Assembly (NCBI GenBank): GCA_963978895.1
Contig: OZ022244.1
Coordinates: 28,660,344-28,724,343 of the forward strand
DNA length: 64,000 nt
Direction of reading: 5' to 3'
DNA from: Erpobdella octoculata
Taxonomy: Eukaryota; Annelida; Clitellata; Hirudinida; Erpobdellidae
Below are positions 30,801 to 40,637 of this stretch, in pieces. Positions within the stretch are counted from its first letter, which is position 1. Each line of letters begins with the position of its first letter. The notes under the pieces were generated by a model. That model did no database searches. It was not told the origin of the DNA and worked only from the letters and a program-made list of their open reading frames with translations. The position numbers were made by a program, and so were the translations under genes.

Positions 30801-31153
30801 GACTATTATTAGTTTTAAGATTATTTATTTTAAGAAGAGGATTTGATATAGAGAGATCAGAGAAAGAAGAGTTGCACTTAGCAATACGTTTAAATTTCCT
30901 AATATAATTTAGGTTAAGAATATCAAGATAATAAATCTTACGGCGAACAGTGCGAGTGGGCAGAGTAGAAGATTGAGAGAGGCTTAATAAGAAATCCCTA
31001 GAGTACATTATTAGAGAAAGAAAGGTTTAGAAAAGGGAATATAGAAGAAAAGAGAAAAAACTCACAGTTTCCACGTGAAACAATAAAACAACTCAAATTT
31101 AACTTCGCTCACGAGCCGAAACGCCATGACACCACGGCGCTAAACAGTGAAAC
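27892..31153 (-). mobile_element. L2-type LINE, near complete
   Basis: About 3.26 kb on the minus strand, with a short purine-rich 5' leader (31009-31153), one long intact ORF, and a 3' end GCGCTAT-AGAAATAATGATT followed by a GATT tail (27892-27910). It is inserted in the dispersed repeat, with ATAAA on both sides (27887-27891 and 31154-31158) as a candidate 5-bp duplication. A short tandem 3' tail in place of poly(A) is typical of L2/CR1 elements. No separate ORF1 is seen. Confidence 0.88.
27940..31008 (-). CDS. LINE ORF2: endonuclease and reverse transcriptase (L2-like)
   Basis: 1022 residues, uninterrupted. An asparagine run (71-79) precedes an apurinic-type endonuclease (84-305) with N90 (LNIRS), E117 (TETW), D233/N235 (GDFNIP), D274 (LDLII) and D296/H297 (TDH). 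The reverse transcriptase spans about 555-800: SYRPVSNLS (578-586), QSGFRPGHSTETALLK, first catalytic D650 (LDYSSAFDTVDH), GVPQGSILGPLLF (707-719) and the YADD box (740-743). The C-terminus (LHWLPLRYR, RRGLKTYLF) is typical of L2-clade proteins. It nicks target DNA and primes reverse transcription of its own RNA. All catalytic residues are present, so it may be recent and active. The ATG at 31008 is the first in frame. Confidence 0.92.
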   Translation of the reverse strand: MYSRDFLLSLSQSSTLPTRTVRRKIYYLDILNLNYIRKFKRIAKCNSSFSDLSISNPLLKINNLKTNNSHNNNNNNNNNHSSSLNIATLNIRSLNNKSLFISELALSNYLDLFLLTETWHESASSPSLLASVPTGFSFVEQARPPTNPFSAQHSSYGGICLLFKSSYSVSLNSSTKFSSFECLFTSVKINSFKFNLIGIYRPPKCSKPQFLEDFYNLSESLFSLSTPSFIIGDFNIPINKTKDSFVSQFLEILSTFNFFQHCDFPTHNRGNTLDLIISPIFSNISNLSPVNLHFTDHYFISFTLPLSQPLINLTSVTKRCWSRFDNNQFSNLFLTSGFSSSSFTDVDSFMDNLNLTISSILDTLVPFETFKFRLFSKKAPWFDRDCVLLKQSARKAERAYRSKLSKGSWYEWQYHLKQYHNLIFTKHSSFLRKSIVLASSSRNRWSSLSKLLNKKSPPPSFSPDDYHNFLTTKIESIRSSNNSKTPTFSKFSTETFTFFSPITLDYLTKLINSMSSSTCSLDLIPTTIFKELSSVLYPILLDLINLSLSTSVFPSVLKSSFIIPTIKNASLDPSSLSSYRPVSNLSFISKIMERVVYEQISAYLTAFSLLPSSQSGFRPGHSTETALLKLHNDLIVSSDSGLSTLLLCLDYSSAFDTVDHSLLLDVLDKSFNITSDALRWIKSYLSGRYSYVSIESSKSTPVTLSYGVPQGSILGPLLFILYTSELPHIISSHSLNSQMYADDSYVYSTFSNSSLESVLNKIAACLQSIISWSSSMCLKLNPDKFELIYFNKSSKSLNPLPLVLPPPSSLSISPSPLIRSLGFLFDSNLSLTPQINSVTKSCYFHLRRIKQLRPLLDDPSLQLLVSSLVLSRIDYCNSLYYGLPDTTLYPLSKAFNSAARLVSRTSYSSHISPSLVLLHWLPLRYRVIFKICLIMYKIKNCLSPLYLTNLIHIPPKSGLRSSSRNHSRIFTIKHSFAKRSFSYSGPYLWNSLPSSLTNSTSLAVFRRGLKTYLFTKFTTERY

Positions 31154-31300
31154 ATAAAGTTTCAGCTTTCTAGCTAGTCAAAAAGCTGGTTAAATTTCAC
31201 TTGCAAGATTTGCGTACAGAAAAAGCCACACACACACACACACACACATACACGCACACAAACAGAGATTGTAACCTAAATAAAAGTTTGTAAAAAACTA
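31154..31300 (+). repeat. Dispersed repeat, right part
   Basis: Contains TTTCAGCTTTCTAGCTAGTC, AAAAGCTGG, CTTGCAAGATTTGCGTACAG, a CA run and ATTGTAACCTAAATAAAAG, all in the same order as in the uninterrupted copy at 49183. Confidence 0.85.
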
Positions 31301-31594
31301 AAACAAAAATAACGTAGTTTCTTAAAATAGAAATTAGAGAAAACATTCTTAAATTCTACATCGCGAAATTTCTGACTTGATTTTTCATATTCTCCCTCAA
31401 AGGCCCAGAGGCAAAAACATGCACCCAACTAACTATGTACAGTAGAGTTTCGTTTCTACTAAAATCCAAGAAACAAGATGCATCCTTACATGTTCTGCTG
31501 TTGCTTTGAACATTCATCATAATTTTACTTTTTCACTTAAATAAAAAAAATCACTTTCAAAAGTTATTTATACTCTCATTCTGAAAATTTAATT

Positions 31595-31604
31595 TTTTTT
31601 GCAG
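31595..31604 (+). promoter_or_regulatory. Likely 3' splice site of the GPCR 5'UTR exon
   Basis: A run of T followed by GCAG and then GATTTATAT. A good polypyrimidine tract and AG about 170 bp before the coding start suggest that an upstream 5'UTR exon lies further left. No donor was identified. Confidence 0.5.
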
Positions 31605-31626
31605 GATTTATATTTCCAGTTAAGTC

Positions 31627-31725
31627 ATGAAACTTTCTGTGTTTGAAGCCGTCGATGGTAAATTCTTTCACCTGAATGAACACGACGTATTTAATAACTC
31701 GCTAATTAGTTTTCATGAAAAATAG
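31627..31725 (+). other. Upstream ORF in the GPCR leader, 32 codons
   Basis: ATG at 31627 opens a short frame beginning MKLSVFEAVDGKFF and ending at TAG 31723-31725, 50 bp before the GPCR start. If the leader is transcribed from the splice site above, this uORF would precede the main start and could lower its translation. Confidence 0.5.
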
Positions 31726-31775
31726 TAGAGAGGTATAAACGATAAACCACTTTTCATACGCTTACTTCAACAACG

Positions 31776-33368
31776 ATGTCTGCTCAAGAAGACGACGTAA
31801 CTCAGATACAAACCTGTCTCTGCCTCTTAGTCGGCGCCAATGGCTACTCGCTAGACTCTCAGAACTACAGCGACGACACTTCGACTACGACGCTAGCTCA
31901 TCTTATCGAGACGACTACATCGGCTTTAGCGGACGGACGAAGGTCGACAACCTACCAGCCGACTCCGGCGTCATACGACGACATCTCCGAGCGATGCTAC
32001 AAGCTGCTTCTCTCGCTCTCCGGTGGCTACAACAACACTAGCTACGTCCTCGAGACGGTCTTGTATAACCACATCTCGACGGCTATCTGCATTTTCGGCC
32101 TCCTCGGGAACCTGGCTAATGTTTTCTTTCTAGTGCCTCAGGGAAGAAAATGCGGGATGAGAAGAATGGAGAAATCCGTCTATTGGGGCCTGGTCAGTCT
32201 GGCGGCATCTGATCTTATGTTCTGCTTCTGCGTCATTCCACGATCGTTCGTTAACAAAGACCCGATCACCGTTACTCCGTTTGATTTTTCCCTTCTCTAC
32301 TTCACCTACGGCGACGCTCTCGCACACCTCTGCACCATGATCAGCACCTGGCTGACGGTAGCCATGGCCGTTGGAAGGTACTTGGCCATCTGTAAGCCTT
32401 TCACGGCCAGAGCTATCATCGGGACGACGGCCGCCAAGAGAACCATAGCCGGCATAATTCTTGCTTGCATACTCATGAGTCTACCTCGATTCTTCTTCTA
32501 TCGGGTCGAGTCGGTCCGGTGCTACTCGGACATGGCCAGTCAGTACTTCAGGTGGCCTGTGACGGGCATGGCGAGGAAAAAGTTCGACCTGTTCGACAAC
32601 GTGTACAACTGGTTTTACATCATCGTCGGCATCGTCATTCCCTTTCTCTGCCTTATCTTCAGCAACGCCTTCCTCATTAAGACTCTCGGCAGGGCCAAGA
32701 CTACGCTGAGGTACTGTCGCGTCGCTCGCTACCCAAAACAGCAGTCGCACCAGCAGCTATCGAGGATGCATTCTGGTCACCAGCACCAGCAGCAGCAACA
32801 GCAACTACAAGCTCATCATCTGCAGCATCAATTGCAGCAACTTCCATCGCTGCAACTGCAAACACCTCATCAACAAAACAACAACCGCCAAAACAGTAAC
32901 AATCGACCGGAGCGCAATTCGCAGCACCACCAAACAGATCAGTACCGTCCGATAACACTGACCTTGATTGTTCTGGTGGTCGCCTACGTTGTGTTAGTTA
33001 CCCCCTCGGAATTATTCCTCTTTCTGAGACGGTGCTTTCTGGACGAAACCAGCCGGGAGCACCTCTTCAATTCGCTTGCTTCTCTGGCGAACGTTCTTCA
33101 AGCTGCCAACTTCTCTCTCAACTTTTTACTCTACTACGCCATCAACGTCAACTTTCGGCGAAGTGTCGCCCAGATCATCTGCTGTCTGAAGACAAGAAAC
33201 GGCGGCTCGCTGAGTCGGCTCGGGGCGGCGGCGCACTCGCCCAACGCCAATGACGTCTACTACAGCCAGCAACAGCCGGAAAGTAGCGGCGGTAGCCACT
33301 CGCTGAATTATCATTACGCCACGACAAATTATACAACGTGGCATGAACGCAAGACTGGGAAAGTTTGA
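31776..33368 (+). CDS. Rhodopsin-class GPCR, probable neuropeptide receptor
   Basis: 530 residues in one exon, with clearly higher GC than its surroundings. The N-terminus has glycosylation sites (N30, N86/N87). Seven hydrophobic segments lie near 98-120 (GLLGNLANV), 137-155 (LAASDL), 183-205, 222-240, 278-302, 391-414 and 434-457. C186 and C249 fit the conserved extracellular disulfide. The DRY motif is GRY (200-202), and NPxxY in segment 7 is replaced by NFLLYYAIN. Segment 6 lacks CWxP but has VTPSEL. Intracellular loop 3 (303-390) is long and rich in Gln and His. The NFxLNFLLYY pattern and general layout suggest the FMRFamide/myosuppressin-like peptide receptor group; the ligand is unknown. 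It would signal at the plasma membrane. The start is the first in-frame ATG after the leader. Confidence 0.85.
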   Translation: MSAQEDDVTQIQTCLCLLVGANGYSLDSQNYSDDTSTTTLAHLIETTTSALADGRRSTTYQPTPASYDDISERCYKLLLSLSGGYNNTSYVLETVLYNHISTAICIFGLLGNLANVFFLVPQGRKCGMRRMEKSVYWGLVSLAASDLMFCFCVIPRSFVNKDPITVTPFDFSLLYFTYGDALAHLCTMISTWLTVAMAVGRYLAICKPFTARAIIGTTAAKRTIAGIILACILMSLPRFFFYRVESVRCYSDMASQYFRWPVTGMARKKFDLFDNVYNWFYIIVGIVIPFLCLIFSNAFLIKTLGRAKTTLRYCRVARYPKQQSHQQLSRMHSGHQHQQQQQQLQAHHLQHQLQQLPSLQLQTPHQQNNNRQNSNNRPERNSQHHQTDQYRPITLTLIVLVVAYVVLVTPSELFLFLRRCFLDETSREHLFNSLASLANVLQAANFSLNFLLYYAINVNFRRSVAQIICCLKTRNGGSLSRLGAAAHSPNANDVYYSQQQPESSGGSHSLNYHYATTNYTTWHERKTGKV

Positions 33369-33597
33369 CTCAATAACACTTTTGTCGAATCTCTCACACG
33401 AAAAACATTGCTTACTCTCAATGTGAATTTGTGTTCCGGGTTTATTTTTGTTTTAAATTCTAAGAATTGAAAACAATATTTTATTATTTAATATGAAATA
33501 TTTGTAAAATCGACGTTTAAAAAAAACCATTTCTGAAAAACTGCTGAGGTTTGCTTTTTATTTTTATATTTCAACAGTATACATATGTTTTTTTTTT

Positions 33598-33603
33598 AAT
33601 AAA
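33598..33603 (+). terminator. Polyadenylation signal of the GPCR gene
   Basis: AATAAA 230 bp after the stop codon, in an AT-rich 3'UTR. It is the first clear signal downstream; others may exist. Confidence 0.5.
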
Positions 33604-35067
33604 TCATTCCCGGTGGATGGATCGGCACGAATTTCATAATTAAAATGTTGTTTTTTTATTTTTTTAATATCGTACTAATTAATAGAACTTTAAAACTATT
33701 TTTTATTATAATTCAATAATCGTTTTATTTTTATATAATACAACTTTAAAATGTTCTACTCTGTCTGTGTGTTTATGTGTGTTTGTTTGTCTGCAAATGT
33801 GTAACAGTCTGGGTAACTTGCGAAAGAGTTTTAATTTGTCGCTCCATTTGTAGAACAGCAAGTATTTTTTATTAATAATTATTCTAAATTATTTTAAAAC
33901 TGTGTAAATGTTTGCGACCGATGAACGGACAAATTCAGTTTGATATTTTGAATAATTTTATTTGTCTTTTTTGTGTGGGAAGTCAATTGAAAGGGACAAG
34001 TTTTTAATGGCGTTTTTTTATAAATAAACAAAATCGCAAATTATTTTCAAATTAAAAAAAATTTCAATTTGTTTAAAAATTAAATAAAATCACAAATTAT
34101 TTTGAAGTTAAATTAAATGATGAATTATTTTGAAATAATCATTTTAAAAATAATTTTAAGTCCGTAATATTAAAACTACGGAATGTTTTTGTAATTATTT
34201 AACTGAGTAATGTGGTTGATCTATAAAATATTCTTTTAGTAATGGTTGCAACATAAAAGATTATAATAATAAATAAACAATAAATAAATAATAATTTAAA
34301 ACTCTATCTTGAAAATAACTCTATCTTAAATAAATAATAAATAAATAATAATTAAAACTATATCTTGAAAAATTTTTTTAGAAGTTATTGATGATTATAA
34401 AAACAGAAAGTTTAAAAAAATGTTTTTGGAAAAAATGTCAACCTGTCTGACACTCCAAGGTACCTACCAGTGGCAGGAACGAAGTGTGGAAGCGGCTTAA
34501 GGCAGACCTGGCCAGCTCACCGCCTTGTCAAAAATGTCCTTAAAAGTCTAAATCATTTCTTTTTGTGGTGAAAACCATCAAATATTATGCCACGATGATA
34601 AATAAATAAATCTTATGGTGCTGAACTGAGTGAAGATGATGATCGCTCTTTAAAATAGCTACAAAGATGTTTGTCAGTGTTGCTGCTTAAGACAACACCT
34701 ACTAGCGCTGTCGCTACCAAAAAAATCATCAAAAGTCTACTAATAGACCCTATTATAAACTTTTTAAGCCAAGAATAAATTTATGAAGTTAGAAAACCCA
34801 ACTAGTAATAAAACCTTCAGCAATGTTGTAACACATTGTGGCAGAAGTTTTAATTTAAGAGTATAAAAAGAAATCTTTATCATATATTTATCAATCTTTG
34901 TAATATATTTGTTTTTTATTTTTTAGCACGAAATAAATACGGATGTTTTTGACTACTTAAGTATCAAAAACACAAAAAAGTTCAACAGAAGCTATTTTCA
35001 CTGTGGAATAAAAAACTCGATTGACAAGCTTCATGGCATCTCCAAGTTTTCAGCGCGTTTGTAACGT
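33604..35067. other. AT-rich intergenic sequence
   Basis: No gene is seen. A small less AT-rich patch (34440-34530) has no recognisable identity. Confidence 0.6.
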
Positions 35068-35367
35068 TTATAAAAACAAACTAAACGTCTTGGAGGAGCG
35101 GGGTACTGATAGCCTCAACAAATCTGTCACCAAATGATGTTCAACGTAAAGCAGGCACAACGAGATGTCCGGAAATCCAAGATCTGAGTTGCCAACGGCC
35201 TGCAACAGAGTTGGTTGGTTGAGAGGATCTTTATCGCGCAGACACTTGAACACGAGTAGTGCGCTGGTGATGACCAGCTGAAAAAGATTGAGTCTTGAAG
35301 CTGTTAGATCGACTGGTGCGGATTTGCAACAGTCGATCTGTGGCAGAAGGAGAAATGCAAAGAGCAC
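35068..35367 (-). pseudogene. Unidentified coding-like remnant
   Basis: A minus-strand frame of 99 codons with balanced amino-acid use and higher GC than the flanks (LNLFQLVITSALLVFKCL, NQPTLLQAVGNSDLGF). A splice-acceptor-like TTCTCCTTCTGCCACAG lies at its upstream side near 35329-35345. The plus strand just downstream (35455-35652) also has a short open frame. I do not recognise the protein. It could be a decayed exon, an exon of a gene extending outside what I can parse, or chance. Confidence 0.3.
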
Positions 35368-35935
35368 CTGCCTTCAAAGGATGGATAGAGCTCGCTGTCC
35401 TGATCCATTATCTGCCTAAGAATAGGAAAACATAAACGGACGCGCTCTACAAACTTGTCACCGCGTGGTCATAAAGACTCTGAGGTTTCTAATGGAAGAT
35501 GGAGGACTGATGTCGATGCTGCTGACTTTGCTAAATTTTTTTTAAATATGATGAAGGAGACGTCTGACGAATACAACATGAGAGTTGTCACGAGTGACTT
35601 TCTTCTAAGGATGCGTAGAGATCTGAACTCTGACCCTATTACACATCTATGAGGTTAAACCACCTCAGGTACTTGATTTTTATAAATCCGTCTGCTGCAT
35701 CTGCGACTAGCGTGTGGTGGTCTGAGCACAATGGAAAAATTTCTTTCTTCAATTTGGATGATTTAATAAGAGTCATCCTGCAGTGTTTGTAAATATTGAA
35801 ACAGAATAACAACAAAAACTGTGTTTACATAAAGTGATGCAAAAATGTGTAGTTATATTTTTAGCAAAACTGATATCAAAAAGGTGCGATATTTTTTTTT
35901 CGATTACGATGATTATTATTATAATTGTTGTTACT

Positions 35936-36009
35936 GCTAATACATACTACTACTGCTACCACTACTACTACTCCTACTACTACTACTACTACTACTACTA
36001 CTGCTACTG

Positions 36010-36065
<56 letters not shown>

Positions 36066-36085
36066 GCTGTTGCTGCTGCTGCTAA
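35936..36085. repeat. CTA/CTG trinucleotide array
   Basis: CTA units with scattered CTG and CCA variants, ending in a short CTG run. Long Tyr, Thr and Val ORFs here are artefacts. Confidence 0.9.
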
Positions 36086-36186
36086 TACTACTCCCACCTC
36101 AATAAAACAACCACGGACATCAGCGGTCGTCGAGAAAACACCCCCAGCTAGAGATACAAAAGTTCTATAACTGTTCGGTTTCGCCA

Positions 36187-36196
36187 GTGTCTTTAG
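36187..36196 (+). repeat. Target site copy 1 (GTGTCTTTAG)
   Basis: The same decamer recurs at 36390-36399 and 36461-36470, each time directly after a poly(A) tract. Confidence 0.8.
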
Positions 36197-36355
36197 TTAA
36201 CTCCGCCTTGCTTTTGTAAGCCAGTCCCAAGCCTGGAGAAAGGAGGAGGGAAAAGTTAAAAGGATCAAATTATGATCCACGACAGGAAGTACTTAGGTGC
36301 TTCCAACATACAGACATTTCAGTCTTAAAACACCTTGTGTAAAGGACTATAAACT

Positions 36356-36389
<34 letters not shown>
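36197..36389 (+). mobile_element. Poly(A)-tailed retroposon, copy 1
   Basis: Begins TTAACTCCGCCTTGC, contains GCCAGTCCCAAGCCTGGA, AGGAGGAGGG and CAGTCTTAAAACACCT, and ends ACTATAAACTATTAT followed by 29 A (36361-36389). Flanked by GTGTCTTTAG on both sides. A related copy lies at 55534. It looks like a 5'-truncated 3' end of a LINE or a SINE of the same family; no coding sequence is visible. Confidence 0.75.
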
Positions 36390-36391
<2 letters not shown>

Positions 36392-36399
36392 GTCTTTAG

Positions 36400-36460
36400 T
36401 TCAGTCTTAAAACACCTGGTGTAAAGGACTATAAACTATTAAAAAAAAAAGAAAAAAAAA
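36400..36460 (+). mobile_element. Poly(A)-tailed retroposon, copy 2, strongly truncated
   Basis: Holds only the last about 40 bp of the same family (CAGTCTTAAAACACCTGGTG, AAGGACTATAAACTATT) plus an A-rich tail (AAAAAAAAAAGAAAAAAAAA), again flanked by GTGTCTTTAG. Confidence 0.75.
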
Positions 36461-36470
36461 GTGTCTTTAG

Positions 36471-36732
36471 CTTGCACTAAGTTTTGTATTATCACACAGG
36501 CGTCAAATACTGTCGCCTGATTGGATAACTTCGAATGACTAGGTCAAATACAATATTAATATTTGCATATATTACGCACCTGGAATTTGTAATTATTTTC
36601 GTTTGAAAAAAATTGTTTTGGTTCAATTAAAAATTAGACTTTTCTTAAAGCAATCATAAATAATTTTGTGATTAATAATAATATTTAATTAAAAATATCT
36701 CCAATGATATTACACAATATAGATTATATCTA
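36471..36732. other. AT-rich intergenic sequence
   Basis: No feature is recognised. Confidence 0.55.
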
Positions 36733-36910
36733 TCTATATCTATAAAAATGAATGTTTGTATATATATTTGTCCTTTATGCATTGCTACACCATTCATCCG
36801 ATCGTAATGAAATTTTCACACAACCTTGAGAGTCAAGGGGAATCAAATATAGAGAAAAAAAATTTGAAATCCGTCACAAAATGAGCGGAGCGGGTGAGCG
36901 AGCGGGAACT
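36733..36910 (+). mobile_element. Helitron-like 5' end segment
   Basis: TCTATA-rich start, AAATGAATGTTTGTATATAT, then a 150-bp block nearly identical to 38395-38575, ending GAGCGGGAACTATATAT. It is followed by a GTAT microsatellite rather than the usual body, so it is a partial copy. Confidence 0.65.
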
Positions 36911-36919
36911 ATATATATA

Positions 36920-37042
36920 TATATGTATGTGCGTATGTATGTGTGTATGTATGTATGTGTATGTGCATATATGTGTGTCTGTGTTTATGTATGTATGTAT
37001 GTATGTATGTATGTATGTATGTATGTATATATGTATGTGTTT
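36920..37042. repeat. GTAT tetranucleotide microsatellite
   Basis: GTAT units with GTGT variants inside the Helitron-like cluster. Confidence 0.9.
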
Positions 37043-37063
37043 TTTACAATATATATATATATA

Positions 37064-37500
37064 CTAGCGGGGTTACCCGGCGTTGCCCGGGGTTTTTAGA
37101 GGTTTTTCTAATGTTTGTCTCTCTCGCTCCCGTTTCCTTCTCCACTTTCCCGTTTTCGTCGCGTTCCCGGTCGCTTTTCCGCTCTCGGTCTTTTTCCAGC
37201 TCCCGGTCGCTTTCCCGCTCAGAAGTTTTGTTATCGATTTTCTCTCATGCTCGCGTTTCCTTCCAGGCTTGCTCTCCCGATTCCAGTCGCTTTCCGCGTT
37301 CCCGGTCGCTTTCCGCGTTCCCGGTCGCTTTCCCGTTCCCGGTCGCTTTCCCGTTCCCGGTCGCTTTCCCGTTCCCACTCACGCTTGATCTCCCGTTCCC
37401 GGTCATGCTTGCTCTCCCATTCCCGGTCATGGTTGCTCTCCCGTTCCCGTTCACGCTCATTTTCTCTTTTCCATTCTTTCATAACTTCTGTTAGTCTATA
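37064..37500 (-). mobile_element. Helitron-like 3' part, inverted, with minisatellite
   Basis: On the minus strand it runs from AGAAGTTATGAAAGAATGG through a minisatellite of about 18 bp (GGGAACGGGAAAGCGACC) to the hairpin and CTAG at 37064. It is close to an exact inverted copy of 37900-38382. Confidence 0.75.
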
Positions 37501-37526
37501 AAACGTTAAATAGATTTGCTAAGACT

Positions 37527-37890
37527 ATATATATATGAATGTTTGTGGGTTAGTTTGTCTATTATAGAAACGGGAAAGCGACCCGAAACGGACAGCGAGC
37601 GGGAACGGAAAAACAAGCGTGAGCGGGAATGGGAGAGCAAACGTGAGCGGGAACGGGACAGCGACCGGGAACGGGAAAACGACCGGGAGCGGGAAAGCGA
37701 GCGGGAGCGGGAAAGCGACCGGGAGCGGGAAAGCGACCGGGATCGGGAAAGCGACCGGCAGCGGGAAAACGACCGAAAACGGGAAAGCGAACAGGAGTGG
37801 GAAAGCAGGTGGGAAAGGAAACGGGAGAGAAAGAGACAAACATTAGAAAAACCTTTAAAAAACCCGGGCAACGCCGGGTATCTCCGCTAG
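37527..37890 (+). mobile_element. Short complete Helitron-like element
   Basis: 5' part CTATATATATATGAATGTTTGT, then the GGGAAAGCGACCGGGA-type minisatellite, then CATTAGAAAAACCTTTAAAA, hairpin and CTAG at 37887-37890. About 364 bp. Confidence 0.65.
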
Positions 37891-38382
37891 TACATACATA
37901 AACACACGGGAGAGCAACGTGACCGGGAATGGGAGAGCAAGCATGACCGGGAATGGGAGAGCAAGCATGACCGGGAACGGGAGAGCAAGCGTGAGCGGGA
38001 ACGGGAAAGAGACCGGGAACGGGAAAGCGACCGGGAACGGAAAAGCGACCGGGAACGGAAAAGCGACCGGGAACGGGAAAGCGACCGGGAACGGGAAAGC
38101 GACCGGGAACGCGGAAAGCGACCGGGAACGCGGAAAGCGACCGGGAACGCGGAAAGCGACTGGAATCGGGAGAGCAAGCTTGGAAGGAAACGCGAGCAAG
38201 AGAGAAAATCGATAACAAAACTTCTAAGCGGGAAAGCGATCGGGAGCTGGAAAACGACCGAGAGCGGAAAAGCGACCGGGAACGCGACGAAAACGGGAAA
38301 GTGGAGAAGGAAACGGGAGCGAGAGAGACAAACATTAGAAAAACCTCTAAAAACCCCGGGCAACGCCGGGTAACCCCGCTAG
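37891..38382 (+). mobile_element. Helitron-like element, 5'-deleted
   Basis: Minisatellite plus 3' end with CTAG at 38379-38382. It lacks the 5' block and abuts the previous element head-to-tail. Confidence 0.65.
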
Positions 38383-39072
<690 letters not shown>

Positions 39073-39411
39073 TTTATAATATTATTACGATAACCGTAAC
39101 AACGACGATGGTTGAGACGAGCTCGTTGGCGGCCGTCGTACCGCGTACTGGGAGAACAGGACAGAGAGTGAAGTGGTAAGTGATATAATCAACAGGGCTT
39201 AACAAGAGAAGGGCAGATATAGAGACACTCGTAGCCAAGTGCCAATATATGAAGACGGATGAAAGGATCCTGCAACTGAACAAACAGTGAACCAATGCAA
39301 ACATGAGCAGCAGAAGTAAAAAAAAATGATAGCAACAACATGTCTGGAAGTCACCGAGTTGAGAAGTTACTAACAGGAAAATATATAAATTAATGATGAA
39401 TATAAATATTA
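39073..39411. other. Intergenic sequence
   Basis: No gene or repeat is recognised, although it is less AT-rich at 39100-39170. Confidence 0.5.
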
Positions 39412-39748
39412 TTATTTTATTTTATTTTATTTTATTTTATTTTATTTTATTTTATTTTATTTTATTTTATTTTATTTTGTTTTGTTTTGTTTTGTTTTGT
39501 TTTGTTTTGTTTTGTTTTGTTTTGTTTTGTTTTGTTTTGTTTTGTTTTGTTTTGTTTTGTTTTGTTTTGTTTTGTTTTGTTTTGTTTTGTTTTGTTTTGT
39601 TTTGTTTTGTTTTGTTTTGTTTTGTTTTGTTTTGTTTTGTTTTGTTTTGTTTTGTTTTGTTTTGTTTTGTTTTGTTTTGTTTTGTTTTGTTTTATTTTAT
39701 TTTATTTTATTTTATTTTATTTTATTTATTATTATTATTATTATTATT
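39412..39748. repeat. Compound pentanucleotide array TTTTA/TTTTG/TTTTA then ATT
   Basis: TTTTA to about 39475, about 43 TTTTG units to about 39690, TTTTA again to 39725, then a short ATT run. The core is perfect and flanked symmetrically. Confidence 0.97.
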
Positions 39749-40637
39749 GATGTTGTTATGCAGGGATAACTGGAGCTTTGTGAGGACCGTCAAAAGAAAT
39801 TGTTTTCGATAAAATGAGAGATAAACGAGAAGAATGAAAGAATGAAAATGAAAAACGAAAGACGAAGAGATTAAAAAAGAAGGTTCAGGAGATGAAAAAA
39901 ATGGATGAAACTGTCTTGTATGGAAGTAGAATGTTATAAATGATACTGTTGACGTTGGTGTTAGTGATGTCCATGTTGCTGTCGCTGGTGATGTTGGTGA
40001 TGATGATGTCTGATGGTGGTGGTGGTGGTGGTTGCGGCGACGACGATGACGATGACGATGACGATAACGATAACGATGAAGACGACGATGGTGATGATAA
40101 TAATGATTTTGTCCCGTTAGAGCTCTCAAGAGTCGTCCCTTAAAATAACTTCAAATAAAGCAGAGTAAAGTTATAACACATTCACGGCTAGAAAGTTCCA
40201 AATCATGAAAAAAAAGATGGAAGTCAACCTTCTAAAAATACATATTTTATTCAACTCTAATTTCAAGTAATAAAAATCATCGTTATCATCACCACCATCG
40301 TCGTCGTCGTCGTCGTCACCATCGTCATCATCTTCAACATCTCATCATAGCAGTACCTCAGTTATTTGGCGGTAGCCACTTTGTAAACCAGTAGTTTCCG
40401 CCATCTGCTTCCCAACAATTATTGCAGCTACCACAAACACGTGATCTCCAGCAATAATATCATTCTCTGTCACTCACAATTTCTCCGTTTTGAATGTGTC
40501 TTTTTATGCTTCGTATTGCTTTTCATTTTTGATTTGAAATACCAGGGACATAAACTTCAAGTGACATAAAATGAAAATACACATTCAAAGTGGCATTAAA
40601 TAAAGAAACGATTTCTAGGTGATATTTCTAGGTGATA
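39749..40637. other. Intergenic sequence with GAT/GAC runs
   Basis: Imperfect GGT, GAC and GAT repeats occur at 39950-40110, and a short TCG run at 40280-40330. No gene is supported. Confidence 0.6.

Noticed and set aside
37073..38363. Arg-Ser-rich ORFs resembling SR proteins on both strands
   Set aside because: They arise from the 18-bp GGGAACGGGAAAGCGACC minisatellite inside Helitron-like elements and appear on both strands.
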